Part shown: in pieces, positions 10,453 to 22,243 of the stretch | Layout of the letters: every line of letters starts with the position of its first letter | Position numbering within the stretch: position 1 is the stretch's first letter | Made by a program: the position numbers and the translations under genes | Notes under the pieces: generated by a model | What the model was told of the DNA's origin: nothing | Database searches by the model: none | Seen by the model: only the letters and a program-made list of their open reading frames with translations | NCBI GenBank assembly: GCA_958430865.1 | Contig: CAUDNR010004312.1 | Span: 83,682 to 124,676 of the forward strand | Source of the DNA: Entrophospora sp. SA101 | Lineage: Eukaryota; Glomeromycota; Glomeromycetes; Entrophosporales; Entrophosporaceae | Direction of reading: 5' to 3' | Length of the DNA: 40,995 nt

Positions 10453-12020
10453 TTAGAGAAAGGAGTTACAATCAAGATTATTTAACGAGCTATTACTTGT
10501 ATGAATTTTTAAGCTTCTAGATTTAGCAATCTCTTCATCTAAGATTCTACTTCTATGATATGCATCTGGGTGTGGTTTGTGTGCTTGTTGTGAAGTACTA
10601 CTACCACTACTAATAGTATTATTACCATTATCATCATTATTATTTTTAATAATTTCGTTACGTTTATTTCTAGCAAAATTATAAAGCTCTCCACTAGTTG
10701 GTCTTTTTGATGGATCCACATCCCAACATCTCTGCATCATTTGTACATAATCATCAGGCATTCCAGATAATATTGGTGGTCGTAAGCCTTCTGCACATAT
10801 ATCAAAAATCAAGCGATGATCGTGAGCTCTATCATCAAATGGTGGATGTCCTGCAAATATTTCCCATATTAACATCCCAACACTATTAATATCTGTTTCT
10901 TTGGTGTTCTTTGTGTTATTGCCTCTAAGTAGCTCGGGTGCAACATATGATACAATTCCATAAACTTTATTTGATGATTCGTCATCAACTGGTCCACATA
11001 ATCCTAAATCTGTAATATAACAACTACCTACTTGCACAAGTATATTACCACTATGTAAATCACAATGGATTAAATCTTTTTCATGTATCTGATATAATGC
11101 CCAACATAAATAATGAAATATACTAATTCTGTCTTTTAATGTTAGATTTAAATGATTATTTTGTAAATAATCCCTTAAATTTCCTTCTGAATGATAATTT
11201 AAAACAATTGCATAATTTCCATTATCTGGGAATTTAGTTATACCATAACATCTAACAATCGACCCTGATTTAATTTTACAATAATTCATTGCCTGTAATT
11301 AAATATAAAATCAATTAATATTTATTATATAATACAGTATTGTTTATTTGTTTAAATGACAACTACCAACCTCATCAAAAAAGGCTTTTCCTGGATTACT
11401 TGAATTATTTAAACTTTTTAATACTACATCATATCCTCCTCCTAAATAACTAAATTCCTTTTTATTTTCGTTGTAATCAACTATTCTTCCTCTTGTCCAT
11501 TCTGCAGTATAAATTGAACTAAATCCACCTTCTGTCAACTTTGTTACTTTTATAAATTGCTCAAAAGGTATCCATTCTAAAATAAATGTTGGAAGTGATG
11601 AAATCATTTGGCATTGTTGAATAAAGTTATCAACTATGTTGTTTCCAGATGTCCAAGTGGTGAAAAGACTCTGTAATTGTAAACTAATACAACCTTCACA
11701 GAACCTACCAGAGTATCTTGTCAATTTACACTTGTTACATTCTTTTGGTTTACCTGATTTACACATTGCATTATTTAATTCAAAGTTGTAAATAAACTTT
11801 TCCTTACAATATTCTTTTTCGTTTTCAGAAAGCTCCTTGTTTTTTTGACCAATGAAAAAAAATAGTCTTTTATACTTTCCTCATCAGAATTAGCCAATAC
11901 ATTATTGAACATTTCATTATTAATTTTACGTACAAAGTGCCTCCTTTCTTGTGATAATAAATGATTATATAAAGATATATAATATAAAATGAGATTTTTC
12001 GTATTTTTGGTAGATTTCAT
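10453..12020 (-). CDS. TKL-like protein kinase with N-terminal Cys-pair motif
   Basis: My model has exons 12020-11934, 11835-11371 and 11292-10453, giving 463 aa. Cys pairs CNKC (62-65) and CEGC (75-78) suggest a small zinc-ribbon-like element. The kinase domain follows: glycine-rich loop EGGFSS (131-136), ATP-binding Lys in VVLK (169), catalytic HCDLHSGN (Asp 262, Asn 267), DLG in place of DFG (Asp 279), APE (302-304), then VDPSKRPT. All catalytic residues are present, so it should be active on Ser/Thr or Tyr. The style (IVRCYGITK, HCDLHSGN) is that of the kinase family hugely expanded in Rhizophagus. The second intron (11293-11370) is certain from homology, with donor GTTGGT. The first (11836-11933) is inferred to join two frames, so the first 29 residues are uncertain. 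An alternative upstream exon could end at a GTATGA donor near 12010. Confidence 0.85.
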
Positions 12021-13569
12021 ACCTGGTTTTGAGAATAACGGTTACATTATTTCCCTTTTCATTGAATGATGTGTAACAAACAATTTTTCGTACATCATTT
12101 TTTTTGATTAATTGATAAGGATGTAAATTGAAAAACGAAAATTGCATTATTTAAAGAACAACTTCATCATAACCAAACTCTAGTGATAGATTTATCAATA
12201 AAAGAAATTCAACATTCTCAAAAATATCTAAAAACCTGTTTTATGTGGTAACCTATGTTGCTTCAAACTCAGGCACCAAAGACAGCTCAAGCACATTATT
12301 ATCAATTTAATACAACTCATATGTATATAAAGTCAATTAATAATAAAAGAATGGTTTTAATTTGTAAAAAAGAAAAGGAAATTTTATTTTGAAAGAAAAT
12401 ACATGGAAAAAATAAGTAGCTTATTTAAGTGAAATTTCTAATTCAAATCCATGATAATTACTCTTTTTGCATCATTGCAATATTACATACAATGATATAA
12501 TAATTCTTTATTTATCCCCGGGACACATATTTTTACATAATTTGGAACTTTTGATAACTCTCTACTTTATTATTATCATTATTGCTGCTTATATCAAACG
12601 TTTTTACTTACGTCAAATGGTTATACTTATGTCAAATGGTTTTACTTGCATCAAGTGATTTTACTTTAGTAAAATCTTCAAAATGGCCCTGGTGAGAAAC
12701 CACCTTTAGTCAATAGTTTAGTTACGTCAATGACTAAAATCAAAAGTTTCGTCATACATCATTATTAGCTCATAATGTTAATTTAATATAATTGTTTACC
12801 TTTTTGAATTACTCTGACGAATTTAGATATTGCTTATATGAATAGTTCTTTAATTAGTTGAGCCAGACCACATAAGTTGCCAATCTATTGAAAAATCCAG
12901 AAACTATAACAATCTAGTTTATGAATATTTTGAAAGTAACTATGAAATACATCACAATCAATCATCCAATTATAATCTAAATGAGCGGTTCCAAGTATCC
13001 ATATCAGCCGATTTGGTTTCTTGTATCCTTTTTTCAAACCTTATATCTTATTGTGTCTTGATGTTAAACACGAGTATTTTTAATGTGTAAAAATGGTCAG
13101 TAGAATGATAATTAACCCTAAAAAAAATTATTTGCTCCGCTAAAAAAACTTTTTACCATTCAACAACCCGTAAAACAATGGCCCGCCTAAAACCAATGGG
13201 TTTTTGCTAGTATAAAGTATTCATAATGTTATGATCATACCTTACAAATCGTTGTTGAAAATATTTTTGTATGTAACTTGGAGTGAAAACATTGTTACTC
13301 CCTTGGATTATATTAGAAAAATCCAGATATATTTCTTTATCTCTATTTTAAAGTCCTTGATACTCTCTTTATTTAAATCCAATACTCCCCAGTATGCAGG
13401 GCTAAAATTAGCAAATAGATATATTATGCTAAACTTGCGTTAGTATTTTACGTACTTTTGGTATTTGTTTTTAGTATTTACGAAATAATTCCCCATTATT
13501 AATAAAACAATGAGTTTATTTAAACACGTATTCATTAAACATTTATAACAAGCTTTACCTCAGAAGTTC
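12021..13569. other. AT-rich region upstream of the kinase
   Basis: No supported gene. It should contain the kinase promoter at its low-coordinate end. The notable structure is a short tandem repeat near 12600. ORFs of 63-70 codons on the plus strand are Ile/Leu/Tyr-rich and look like chance. Confidence 0.4.
12600..12676. repeat. 19-20 bp tandem repeat with TTACGTCA-type motifs
   Basis: Three to four copies of a GTTTTACTTACGTCAAATG-like unit are at 12600-12619, 12620-12638, 12639-12657 and a partial copy after. The core varies as TTACGTCA, TTATGTCA and TTGCATCA. Another GTTACGTCAATGA lies near 12720. TTACGTCA resembles bZIP/ATF-type sites. A regulatory role for the kinase about 600 bp away is only inference. 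Confidence 0.5.
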
Positions 13570-14090
13570 TATCATTAGTGTTTTTCAATGGTAATGGAAC
13601 TTCGTCTGATAATAAAGCTTCATCGACATTTTCAATGATAGATACTTTTTCTTTTTGGTGTATTTCAGTATCTCAGCACTAGTATTGCGATCTTTTTCTT
13701 ATCCGCCTCGCTTTCTTCTGAATCATACATTGTGTATCATCTACATTTGTAGCATGTATCTTCTTTTGATTTTCTTTTCGAAACTACATCCTTCATCCAT
13801 ATGATTTCGAATTGCACCATCTTCCTCAATGTCATAATCATTCACTGATGGACAAGGTGTATAATCAATCATTCGATCATTATTTTTGTCTGATTTTTCT
13901 AATTTTTGAGTTGCAAACCAAATATTCAATGACCATATTAAATCAGATCATGTCTGAAAGTCCAGAAGCAGTCTGCTAAAAATTGCAATACTCGCATAAG
14001 GGACCCAGCCCAACTCTTGGATGAAAACTGGGGTGTATAAACTCTGGCAAAGCAAGAAAAATCACAAAGGATTTGTTTTCCTCCTATGCC
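13570..14090 (-). pseudogene. Unidentified minus-strand coding relic
   Basis: Read on the minus strand from about 14090: ELGWVPYASIAIFSRLLLDF, a TGA, then a 62-codon open stretch (13929-13741) with DYTPCPSVNDYDIEEDGAIR and EKKIKRRYM, a stop, then pieces in other frames. The last piece is IIENVDEALLSDEVPLPL, ending at a good GTAAAG donor near 13560. The acidic and basic composition looks like a nuclear protein, but no domain is recognised. Stops and frame changes make a working gene unlikely. Confidence 0.4.
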
Positions 14091-14465
14091 TATTTTTCAG
14101 GATTGCAATCACTCTCCTTAGGCCTACTGCAGATTGTGCGAACTGTTAAATTAATTATTCAAGAATAAACACGTGTATTTTTTTTTATTCACTCGTGATC
14201 GACAGCTTTTGATACTCGTTATTATGACGAAAGTAATAATTATAAAGTTTATCACAAAAACAAATTTGTCTGGCAGTATGAAACTTGATTACGACTAGTA
14301 TATTTTTTAAATTCGATTTTATTTTATTTTACATAATAATAAATAAATTAAATGTCAAAGAAAAAAAAAGGTTTAAACAACACTTTTTCAAAGTGAAGAA
14401 ATTGAACGAACGTGTGTAATGTGTGTAATAGTAATGACACTTTACTAAAATGAAACCGCACGAGT

Positions 14466-16895
14466 TTATGGAATTGGTTGGTCTGGAAGAGGTCTCCTAT
14501 AATCCATAAAATACCAAGCAATAGCACCGGCAATTATAAATACAATACTTAAGATTACCTTTATATATTCTGGTGGGTTTGCTGTATCTTCTTGGCAACC
14601 TAATATACCAGTATCATCGGAATATTGTGTTTTATCTGGTGTCATTGTATTTCCAATAATTATAAATACTGCGGAAAGCATGAATATGACTGTTAGTCCC
14701 CACCAAACCGTAAATGATCGGTGAAGATTTGGTTTTTTATATTTAAGCCACTGATTTATTAAATATAAATAAATATTAGATTGCTGTCATCAAAATAATA
14801 TTAAATAAAGGAAGAGAATTTATATAGAAATGGTTTTTTATTTACCAACAAACCAATACTAGCACATAAATAAAAAATCCACACAAGATATATGTTAAAA
14901 TCTGATAACACTTTAAATGAGTCTGTGGAAAATGCACCAACAGCTATGAAAACTATCACACTCCATATAAATTGCGCTAAAAGAGCATTAAAAGGTGTTA
15001 AATAATCATCATGTAATTGTCTTAAATAAACGGGGAAGAAAGGTAAAAGATCGTCTCTTGCAGAGGCCACAATGACACGGGAACCACTAAAAACAATAAA
15101 ATAAGCTATTTAGTTCTTAATATTTTTTAAAAAAAGAAACATTATTATTCTAACCTCCATGTCATAGAAGATGCTGCACCAAAAGCCGACAGAGAAACAA
15201 GTAAAGTCAATACTCTTGAAAAAATGTCACCGAATATCCGTTTACCAAAAAACCCTGCTATCACTTCGTTAGGATCCTTCCCAAATTTAATTACCTCATC
15301 TGGCTGTAAAACTGTTATAAAGGCAGCATTAATAAGAGTATCTGTAAATAAAAAAGTAAATCGATTATTAATTAAATATATATATACAATGATAATAACA
15401 TTAATATTTTAAGTTTAACATACATAATATAGTTACAACAAGAACACTAAGACTATTGCTGTACTTTAAATTTCTTCTAGGATTTTTGAATTCATCCAAA
15501 GAATCTATTTAATTAAAAAAATATATACAAGATAAATTATAAACAATATATATATAATTAAATATATAATTAATATTTCAATCATTTAAAGATACCAACA
15601 GTTCAAATTATTCCAACCCTCATATGCAAAGAAAGCCTTCAGATGGTGAAAAATTCATAATTACATATTAGGATAATTTAGATTTATATTATTTAATGAG
15701 TGATGAATATGAATAACTTACTGAAATTAAAGCACTAGCAACGTCTGGAGTTGTAGGAGTGGTACCTTGGAACAGGTTTGTCCAATTGGCAGTATTTATG
15801 TCAATTACAAAGGGTGCAACAAGACCAATTATTATTATGATAAATATAGTGATGATTTTAATTACGGCCAATACTTGGTTTATTAAATTTGCATACATAT
15901 TTGAACGAATATGATAAAATGTAATGATTCCCAAAGCTACTATACCAATAGCTTTTATTCTCCAAAAATCAAGACTCTGGATGTCACTTGAATGTAATTG
16001 TTTCTGAAATCCTCTTACATCATTACAATATTTTTCGAAATTTTCGATTTTTTCGTTCTCATTAGGATGTTGTAAAATAGTAAATAAAAAATATTGCGAA
16101 AAGGCTTGCAATACTGCTGCTAGGGATGTAGGTCTTATCGCACTAAATAATAACAATAATAGTAATAAATTATTAATAAAATAAAATCTGATTAATTAAT
16201 TTATTATATGCATAATTCTTTATAAACTTACCTAACCCATACAAAACTGAAAATATGACTCATAAGCCTTTTGGGTTTAGGGAATGCTTTTTTAAAAAAA
16301 GCCACTTCACCACCACTTTCTAAAGTGATGAGTCCAAACTTTTTAATAAATATATTTAATTAGTAAAATAATTTTTTAGGTATATCCCAATATTTAATTA
16401 GGATTATGAATAACCTTTTGGTTGTTATAGCTTCTTTTTTATTATTTACCTCAACATATGTAAGTGATCCGCACATACTTATAAACCCACCTAATATCCA
16501 TAGGATCAACGTGGCGCCAGGCGAACCAACCTAAAAAAAAATTCTCAAATTTAAATAAATATTTAAAAGTATATATATCAAGTATACACTATAAACACAT
16601 ACTTTTTGCCAAACAATTCCTGGCGTGGAAAATATTCCCTAAAATTAAATAAATAATGCCATTTCATAAATAAATACATATTCATAAAGATATTCACAAA
16701 AGATCAAAATAAAAGAAAAATACTGACTGCTCCCAACATATTGTTAACATTTCCTGCAAATCCTGCAAATCTAGTTAATAGTCTATCATCACCATCATCT
16801 GTATCTGTCGTCGTTGACGATGACGATGACGATGACGATGATGATGATTGTGACGATGGTGGCACTGATAATGATTTTTCATTACCAAAATTCAT
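14466..16895 (-). CDS. APC-superfamily amino-acid permease (LAT/methionine-permease type)
   Basis: Ten exons join in frame to 547 aa: 16895-16728, 16638-16603, 16530-16450, 16338-16232, 16142-15722, 15636-15600, 15504-15424, 15341-15155, 15086-14846 and 14750-14466. Most introns have GTAAGT-like donors, a few GTTGGT or GTCAGT. The family moves amino acids across membranes through twelve helices. Diagnostic blocks are NNMLGAGIFSTPG (residues 51-63, unwound helix 1 substrate motif), SAIRPTSLA, AFFAYEGWNNLNYSLDEFKN (272-291, helix 6 motif), and SGSRVIVASARDDLLP. These fit the LAT/Mup1-like branch rather than the classical yeast permeases. The first 37 residues are Ser- and Asp-rich low complexity, probably a cytosolic tail. 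A plus-strand Asp-rich frame over 16741-16968 is a shadow. Substrate cannot be decided from sequence. No lesions were seen. Confidence 0.9.
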
Positions 16896-17127
16896 ATTTT
16901 ATTTGGTTTTAAAATTTATTACTACCACTAATAATAATACTACTATTACTACTACTACTTTAATATAATATTACTACTAATGCCACCAATGTAGTAATAT
17001 TGATATGATGTTATTACTACTAATAATATTTTTTAAATTAAAAAAACTTGCAATTTGTGTAGTTGACCGACCATTTTTATTTATTAAAAAAAAAGAAAAT
17101 TCGAATTTGTATAACTTGTAAAAAAAG
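16896..17127. promoter_or_regulatory. Shared divergent upstream region, permease and COQ3
   Basis: Only 232 bp separate the start codons of the divergent permease and COQ3. The permease side is a TAC/TAT/ACT trinucleotide tract (about 16918-16980), which would lie in its 5' leader. No TATA element or factor site could be assigned with confidence. A bidirectional promoter is inferred from spacing alone. Confidence 0.45.
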
Positions 17128-18462
17128 ATGCATAAAAAAATAAATATTTTGAATTATGCAAATAAAATTCTTTTTTCAAAATTCTTCATTGAGCAAACAA
17201 ACACAACTTTTCGTCACAGAATCAAGTAAATTTTTAATTAATCTACATTTATATTTATTTATTTTTGTATTATAATTGATATTGTGTTAGTTTTAAAAGA
17301 AATATTTCTAGCGTAAATGAATCAGAAATTTCGAAATTTAGTCAAATGGCGCAAGAATGGTGGTCTTATAATGGACCAATTAAATTACTTCATAGCATGA
17401 ATCCTTTACGAGTATCGTATATACAAAAACAATTAACTAAACATCATTCAATATCAACCAACTACAACATCAGCCATGATAATAATAATGATTATCTTCC
17501 GTTTAAAGGTTTACGTATCTTAGATGTTGGATGTGGTGGTGGACTTTTATCCGAAGTTAATTTATTACTATTATTATTATTTATTAAAATTTATTTTATT
17601 GGATTATTTTGACTAAACAAACAGTTTTTTCTTTTAATTATTTCAAAAGTCTTTGGTAAGATTAGGTGCATCAGTTTTAGGCGTAGATGCATCATCTGAA
17701 AATATTAAAATTGCAAAATTACACTCACTCAAAGATCCTAAATTATTTTCTGGACCAGGAAATTTAGAATATCAATGTATAACTGCAGGTATTTTTATCA
17801 ACATCTTGTGTCATTATTATGTTAGTTATAACTTATATGTACACACACACATATTTTTATTAATTAGAGGAATTAGTTAACAATGGTGAATTGTTTGATA
17901 TTGTATGTGCAATGGAAATCATTGAACATGTTAATAATCCTATTCAATTCATTGATTCATGTGTTAGATTAATCAAAGTATGATTTATTAAATGTCATTA
18001 ATTTGTTTATTTGGTTTTAATTTCATTAATTTTTACAATTGTTAATGTTTTTAGCCAAAAGTTTGCAACAACAACAACAACAACAACACCAAGATAATTA
18101 ATGATGACGATGATTTAGGAGGATTCTTGTTTCTTTCAACAATTTCGCGTACACCGTTATCATATTTGTTAACAATAATATTGGCTCAAAATATTTTAAA
18201 ATTAGTGCCAAACGAAACTCATGACTTTAACAAATATATAAGACATGATGAATTAACAAATATGATTGAAAATGTCAGCCATAATAATAACAATGACAAT
18301 GATGTTTATCCTAATAGCCACAATCATAATAATATGTGGGGTAAAGTTGTTGATGTGACAGGAATAGGTCTTAATCCTATAACTGGAAAATGGTTTGAAC
18401 TAGTTAAATCATTACCTTTAAATTTGCATGTAAATTATTTTATAACTGCAAAAAGAATTTAA
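17128..18462 (+). CDS. COQ3: Ubiquinone biosynthesis O-methyltransferase, mitochondrial
   Basis: Exons 17128-17225, 17312-17555, 17650-17788, 17868-17977 and 18055-18462 join in frame to 332 aa. Coq3 carries out both O-methylations of the ubiquinone head group with S-adenosylmethionine, on the matrix side of the inner mitochondrial membrane. The N-terminus is basic and lacks acidic residues over the first 20, fitting a mitochondrial presequence. Family blocks follow: MAQEWW, LHSMNPLR, SAM-binding LDVGCGGG (103-110), LGASVLGVDASSENI (Asp 127 for ribose binding), EIIEHV, then FLSTISRTPLSY and GIGLNPITGKW. Two low-complexity insertions are unusual: poly-Asn/Asp at about 202-217, where relatives have the short LKPGG turn, and Asn/His-rich 274-290. 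Both stay in frame. A dedicated start upstream was not seen. Confidence 0.92.
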
Positions 18463-20363
18463 AATAGTATTTATTTTTAGAGTAATACATGTATGCTCTT
18501 TTTTGATCTTGATAACTTGAATTAATAATTAGTTTATGTTGTTAGATTTACGAAATAAATAATAAACAATAATTGATTAAATTAATATATAATTGATTAA
18601 TTAATTAACTGTTTAATTCATATTATTAAAATTGTATTCAATTAACAGATTATCAAGATCAATTAATAAATTATCACAATTACTTTTTAATATTTATTCA
18701 ACTTGTATGAAATGCCAGCGGATGCAATTTGTGTATTTGTCGTGAATTATTATTATTACTTCGGTCATTATCACTGTTAAAATCTATTGCATCCTTTTTA
18801 GTTACTATTACCATTTTTTTTTACTTTTTTGTGTATCAGCCAATCACATATTAATATTAATATTAACCACCCCCAAAATTTTTAATTATAGATTTCAAAT
18901 TTACAGATCCGAGTATTTTCCTCTCATGCAAGTGCTCCGACATAAGTTATTATGGATTTTTCTGAATCAAAATAAACAAAACATGACTTATCTCTTTATT
19001 GTTGTATATGTATACTTTGGCTTCCGTACTACAATGTTTATCATGTATTAATAAATTTAATGTTGTTATTCTTGAGTTGATAATAATAATACTAGGACCA
19101 TGGAGAAATGAACTTTTAAGAAACCAATTTTGGGAAAGCCACATACAATAAAGATGAGAAAATCTGGCAGAATTGAAAAATAAACCCGTAATGTTTTTGT
19201 TTGGATTTTAATATTAACCTCTTTTCCTGTAAGATAATTAATTATCCATCAAAGTGATAGTGAAAACATTTTAGTGGTCGAGTCACCTTTTCTTTGTGCC
19301 CATATGCGTGTGTATTGTATGCATGCAATTACGAATATATCCGATTAACATTCAAAACATGTATATAGTTAGGTGCAACAACACATGGAAATTTCTCCAT
19401 TGGTGATTGTATTCCAGAAGGCTCTAACAGTCTCCTTGACAACAATGCAATTTCCAATAAAGCTCAATGCAATGTGTCCCCTGAAAATTTAATTGCGTCA
19501 TCATACCTTAGGGAGAAGCTTGATGGACTTAGCTTTATGTACACGAGGAATAAGAGAATGATTGAAATGGGCTTGAAGTAATAAATACACTTCCTAGTTT
19601 ATATATAAAAAATTTTTTCTTCGTGTCCCATTAGCACAAAATATTATGATACAATATCCCATATATGCATAATAAAAAACATTATTAGGAAAGTCCCCAA
19701 CTTTAGATGGTCAAGCACAACTTTAAAACGGCTCGGGATTTTGGGTAGAAAAATACAAATTCACTCATTATAAAATCAATTATTTCACTTAGGAAAAACA
19801 ATATTTCTTATTTTTTGTTTAATAATAAATAATATTAATATTAAATAATAATATGCAAAGAAAGAATTTAAATCGTCACTGTGTCGTTTACCTTTTTTTT
19901 TTTGGAAAGAAAAAATTTACCCTTTGATAATTTATTATTGTAGTATGATGCAAGTCACTTAGTCCCACAACTTTTTATTGGTCTCGTAGATTTTCAAATT
20001 ATCTGAAAATAGAAATGCAATACCCACTCCAAAATAAATCGTGTATTTGAAGCCAAGACCTTCCTCATTGATTTTAATATGTCATATTGTTGTGGAGAAT
20101 TTGAACTTCAAAGTTGCACAAGTTTACTGAAGTTACTATGTTTAGCTCTAAAATGACGTGTTACACACAAAAAAGTTTAAAAATAGATTTCCCTTATATT
20201 GCAGATCTTTTATCACGCGAATTTTCCAGATGAACGGGAAGAGAATTATCTTTATTATTAAAAAAAAATACAAAGAACAGCTAAGTTCATTTATTTTAAA
20301 TCCAATAATAGACTATTGCATCAATCAAAGAAATGTGCAATTTGCAAAATATTCTAATGAACG
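18463..20363. other. AT-rich region with one coding-like open frame
   Basis: No full gene. A 70-codon plus-strand open frame without ATG (19369-19581) contains HGNFSIGDCIPEGSN and SSYLREKLDGLSFMYTRN. Its codon content is richer in GC than the surroundings, so it may be an exon or relic fragment; no family is recognised. Near 18905-18945 a sequence resembling the right end of the element at 39563-39650 appears (ATGCAAGTGCTCCGACA). The rest is non-coding. Confidence 0.35.
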
Positions 20364-20520
20364 TTTATCAATTATTTAATAGTTTGTGTAGGAGTAATCG
20401 AAGTAAGCTTTAAGGACAAGCAAGATCTATGAACAAAACATACTAACGAAGATTTTATCAATCATTCAATAGTTTATATAAATTTCTCTTTTATTTTAAC
20501 TAATATTTAATAACATCACT
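20364..20520. repeat. Inverted copy of the 27.8-kb dispersed repeat
   Basis: This stretch is closely similar in reverse complement to 27760-27900. Shared words include CGTTTATCAATTATT, GGACAAG and TTTTATCAATCATTCAATAG. Both end at a common boundary near TTAATAACATCACT. The pair therefore forms a long inverted repeat about 7.3 kb apart that encloses cytochrome c1. Confidence 0.7.
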
Positions 20521-21633
20521 ATAATCATTATTGTTGTTGTTTATTGTTCTAATCATCGTATATATAGGAATAAATGTAAAAAAAAATTTTTTTAGCACTT
20601 GGCAATTTTCAAAAATCATGTGACTGTAAAATTTTTATTGCATATTCGATTGGAAATTTTTTCTCAAAATTGGCGGCGTGGCACAGAAAGTTGTGGGACT
20701 AAGTGACTTTGCACTATACACATGTAAATTCGATAAGTCGGTCACTTTAAACAATTGATTGCTAGAATATTTTGATGTCACTGGTAAAACAAAATAAATT
20801 TAATTTATCTAAAACTGTAAGTCAAATTTTATTTTTTTAACTGGTATCTAACACAAACGGTTTTGTTTCTAAATAGATAATATTAATATTACAATTAATA
20901 AATAATTATCTCTGGATTGTACATCATCACCTAGAGTTTCTATTCGTAATAGTAATACAATTCATCATTTTATTCGAATTATTTCTTTATTCATTTATTA
21001 TTATATTTATTCGGATTATTCGAATTATTCGTTTTATAATGTATAAAATATTAATATTAAGCCACAACTTGATACAACAAATTCTATATTATTGTTGTTG
21101 TTATTGTTTCAATTACTATTCCTGCCACTATTTATTATTATTATCACTATATACTACAAAGGAAAAATAGATTGATAAAGACAAATATTTTGTTTAGATA
21201 TTAATATATTATTTTATTTGGATCATTAATTTTAGAATTATTCGTTTTATTCGAATTATATTGTTAGTATTAGAATTCTTTTCTTGCAAGGAGATGTAAC
21301 ATATTTAAATCAAAATTATGATAAAGTTTGATCATGAAGCTATAAGTTTTGGCTAATAAGACATTGCGATGATTCAAATAATCGTAGACCTATTGAATTA
21401 TTCAAATTAAATCGGGAAGGAGATATATTAAAATCAAGATTTAAATGAACTGATCGATCTACTTGATGGTTTCGATTATCTATATGAACTTTGTACATGT
21501 TGATTCATTCGCTAATGAAAACAACATTTATAAAATAATCGAATTTTTTTATACTGTTTAAACAAGACAAGATGATTTAAATAAATTTTGGCATACCAGC
21601 GGCAAGTTTCATTTTTATTATGCATTACTACTA
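20521..21633. other. AT-rich spacer, nothing recognised
   Basis: Only AT-rich sequence with TTATTCGAATTATTCG-like short words (20970-21040 and 21225-21275). No gene, RNA or element ends could be supported. Confidence 0.45.
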
Positions 21634-22141
21634 CTACTTATTGGTCCAATTACGTACGTTCACATCAATGTTTCTCCACGCCATCCAATGATGATATTGT
21701 TTAGAATGAATCTCAGTTGCTATATCTTGTTTTTTCAAATCTTGGCGAAATTGTGGATTTTGAAGAAGATTTAAAAAGTGAAGTGCATGAAACGTTGAAT
21801 TTGTTTTAGAATGAATAATTACCAATCAATGTAAATTTTAAAAATATCATGTTAATATTTTTTGCATATTCAGGGTCGTTTCCAATATTTAAATAGTTAA
21901 GAAACGCTCGATCTTGAAAATAGTCTTTTTGAGCTAAATCTTTTACATCAAATCAGTAAAAGATATATAAAAAATATATATTATAATCCTAATAATTTCA
22001 CAAATCATGTAAATATCATGGATTTGCTAAACATTGAATAAATACTAATTCTATTTGAAAACGTCTTTTATTTTGCTCTTCTGTATCTAATAATGAACAA
22101 TTTCACCTTTTTTTTTCTGTTGAAATTGTTTGTTCAGACAT
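21634..22141 (-). pseudogene. Broken copy of Mediator subunit MED31 (SOH1)
   Basis: From an ATG at 22141 the minus strand reads DTEEQNKRRFQIELVFIQCL, ANP, stop, YLHDL. After an intron-like gap come AQKDYFQDRAFLNYL and NDPEYAK. In another frame follow LHFLNLLQNPQFRQDLKKQD and SKQYHHW. These are the conserved blocks of MED31, a small Mediator subunit (about 100-130 aa) that links activators to RNA polymerase II. Two in-frame TGA codons, a deletion of the tyrosine/tryptophan-rich 'KYLxYW' block, and loss of the tyrosine-proline before HALHF make it non-functional. Both TGA codons could derive from CGA by C-to-T change. Its start lies 102 bp from the cytochrome c1 start in divergent orientation. 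Confidence 0.82.
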
Positions 22142-22243
22142 TTTTTAGATAGATTTAATAAGGAAAGGTTTATTAAAGTAACACGAATGTTATACTAGAT
22201 TAAAAAAATTTTTTAAAAAAATTTAATTTAATTTCAAGGGATT

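Noticed and set aside
16741..16968. Plus-strand ORF with a long Asp run
   Set aside because: It is the antisense shadow of the Ser-rich first exon of the permease, which has full homology and splice support on the minus strand.
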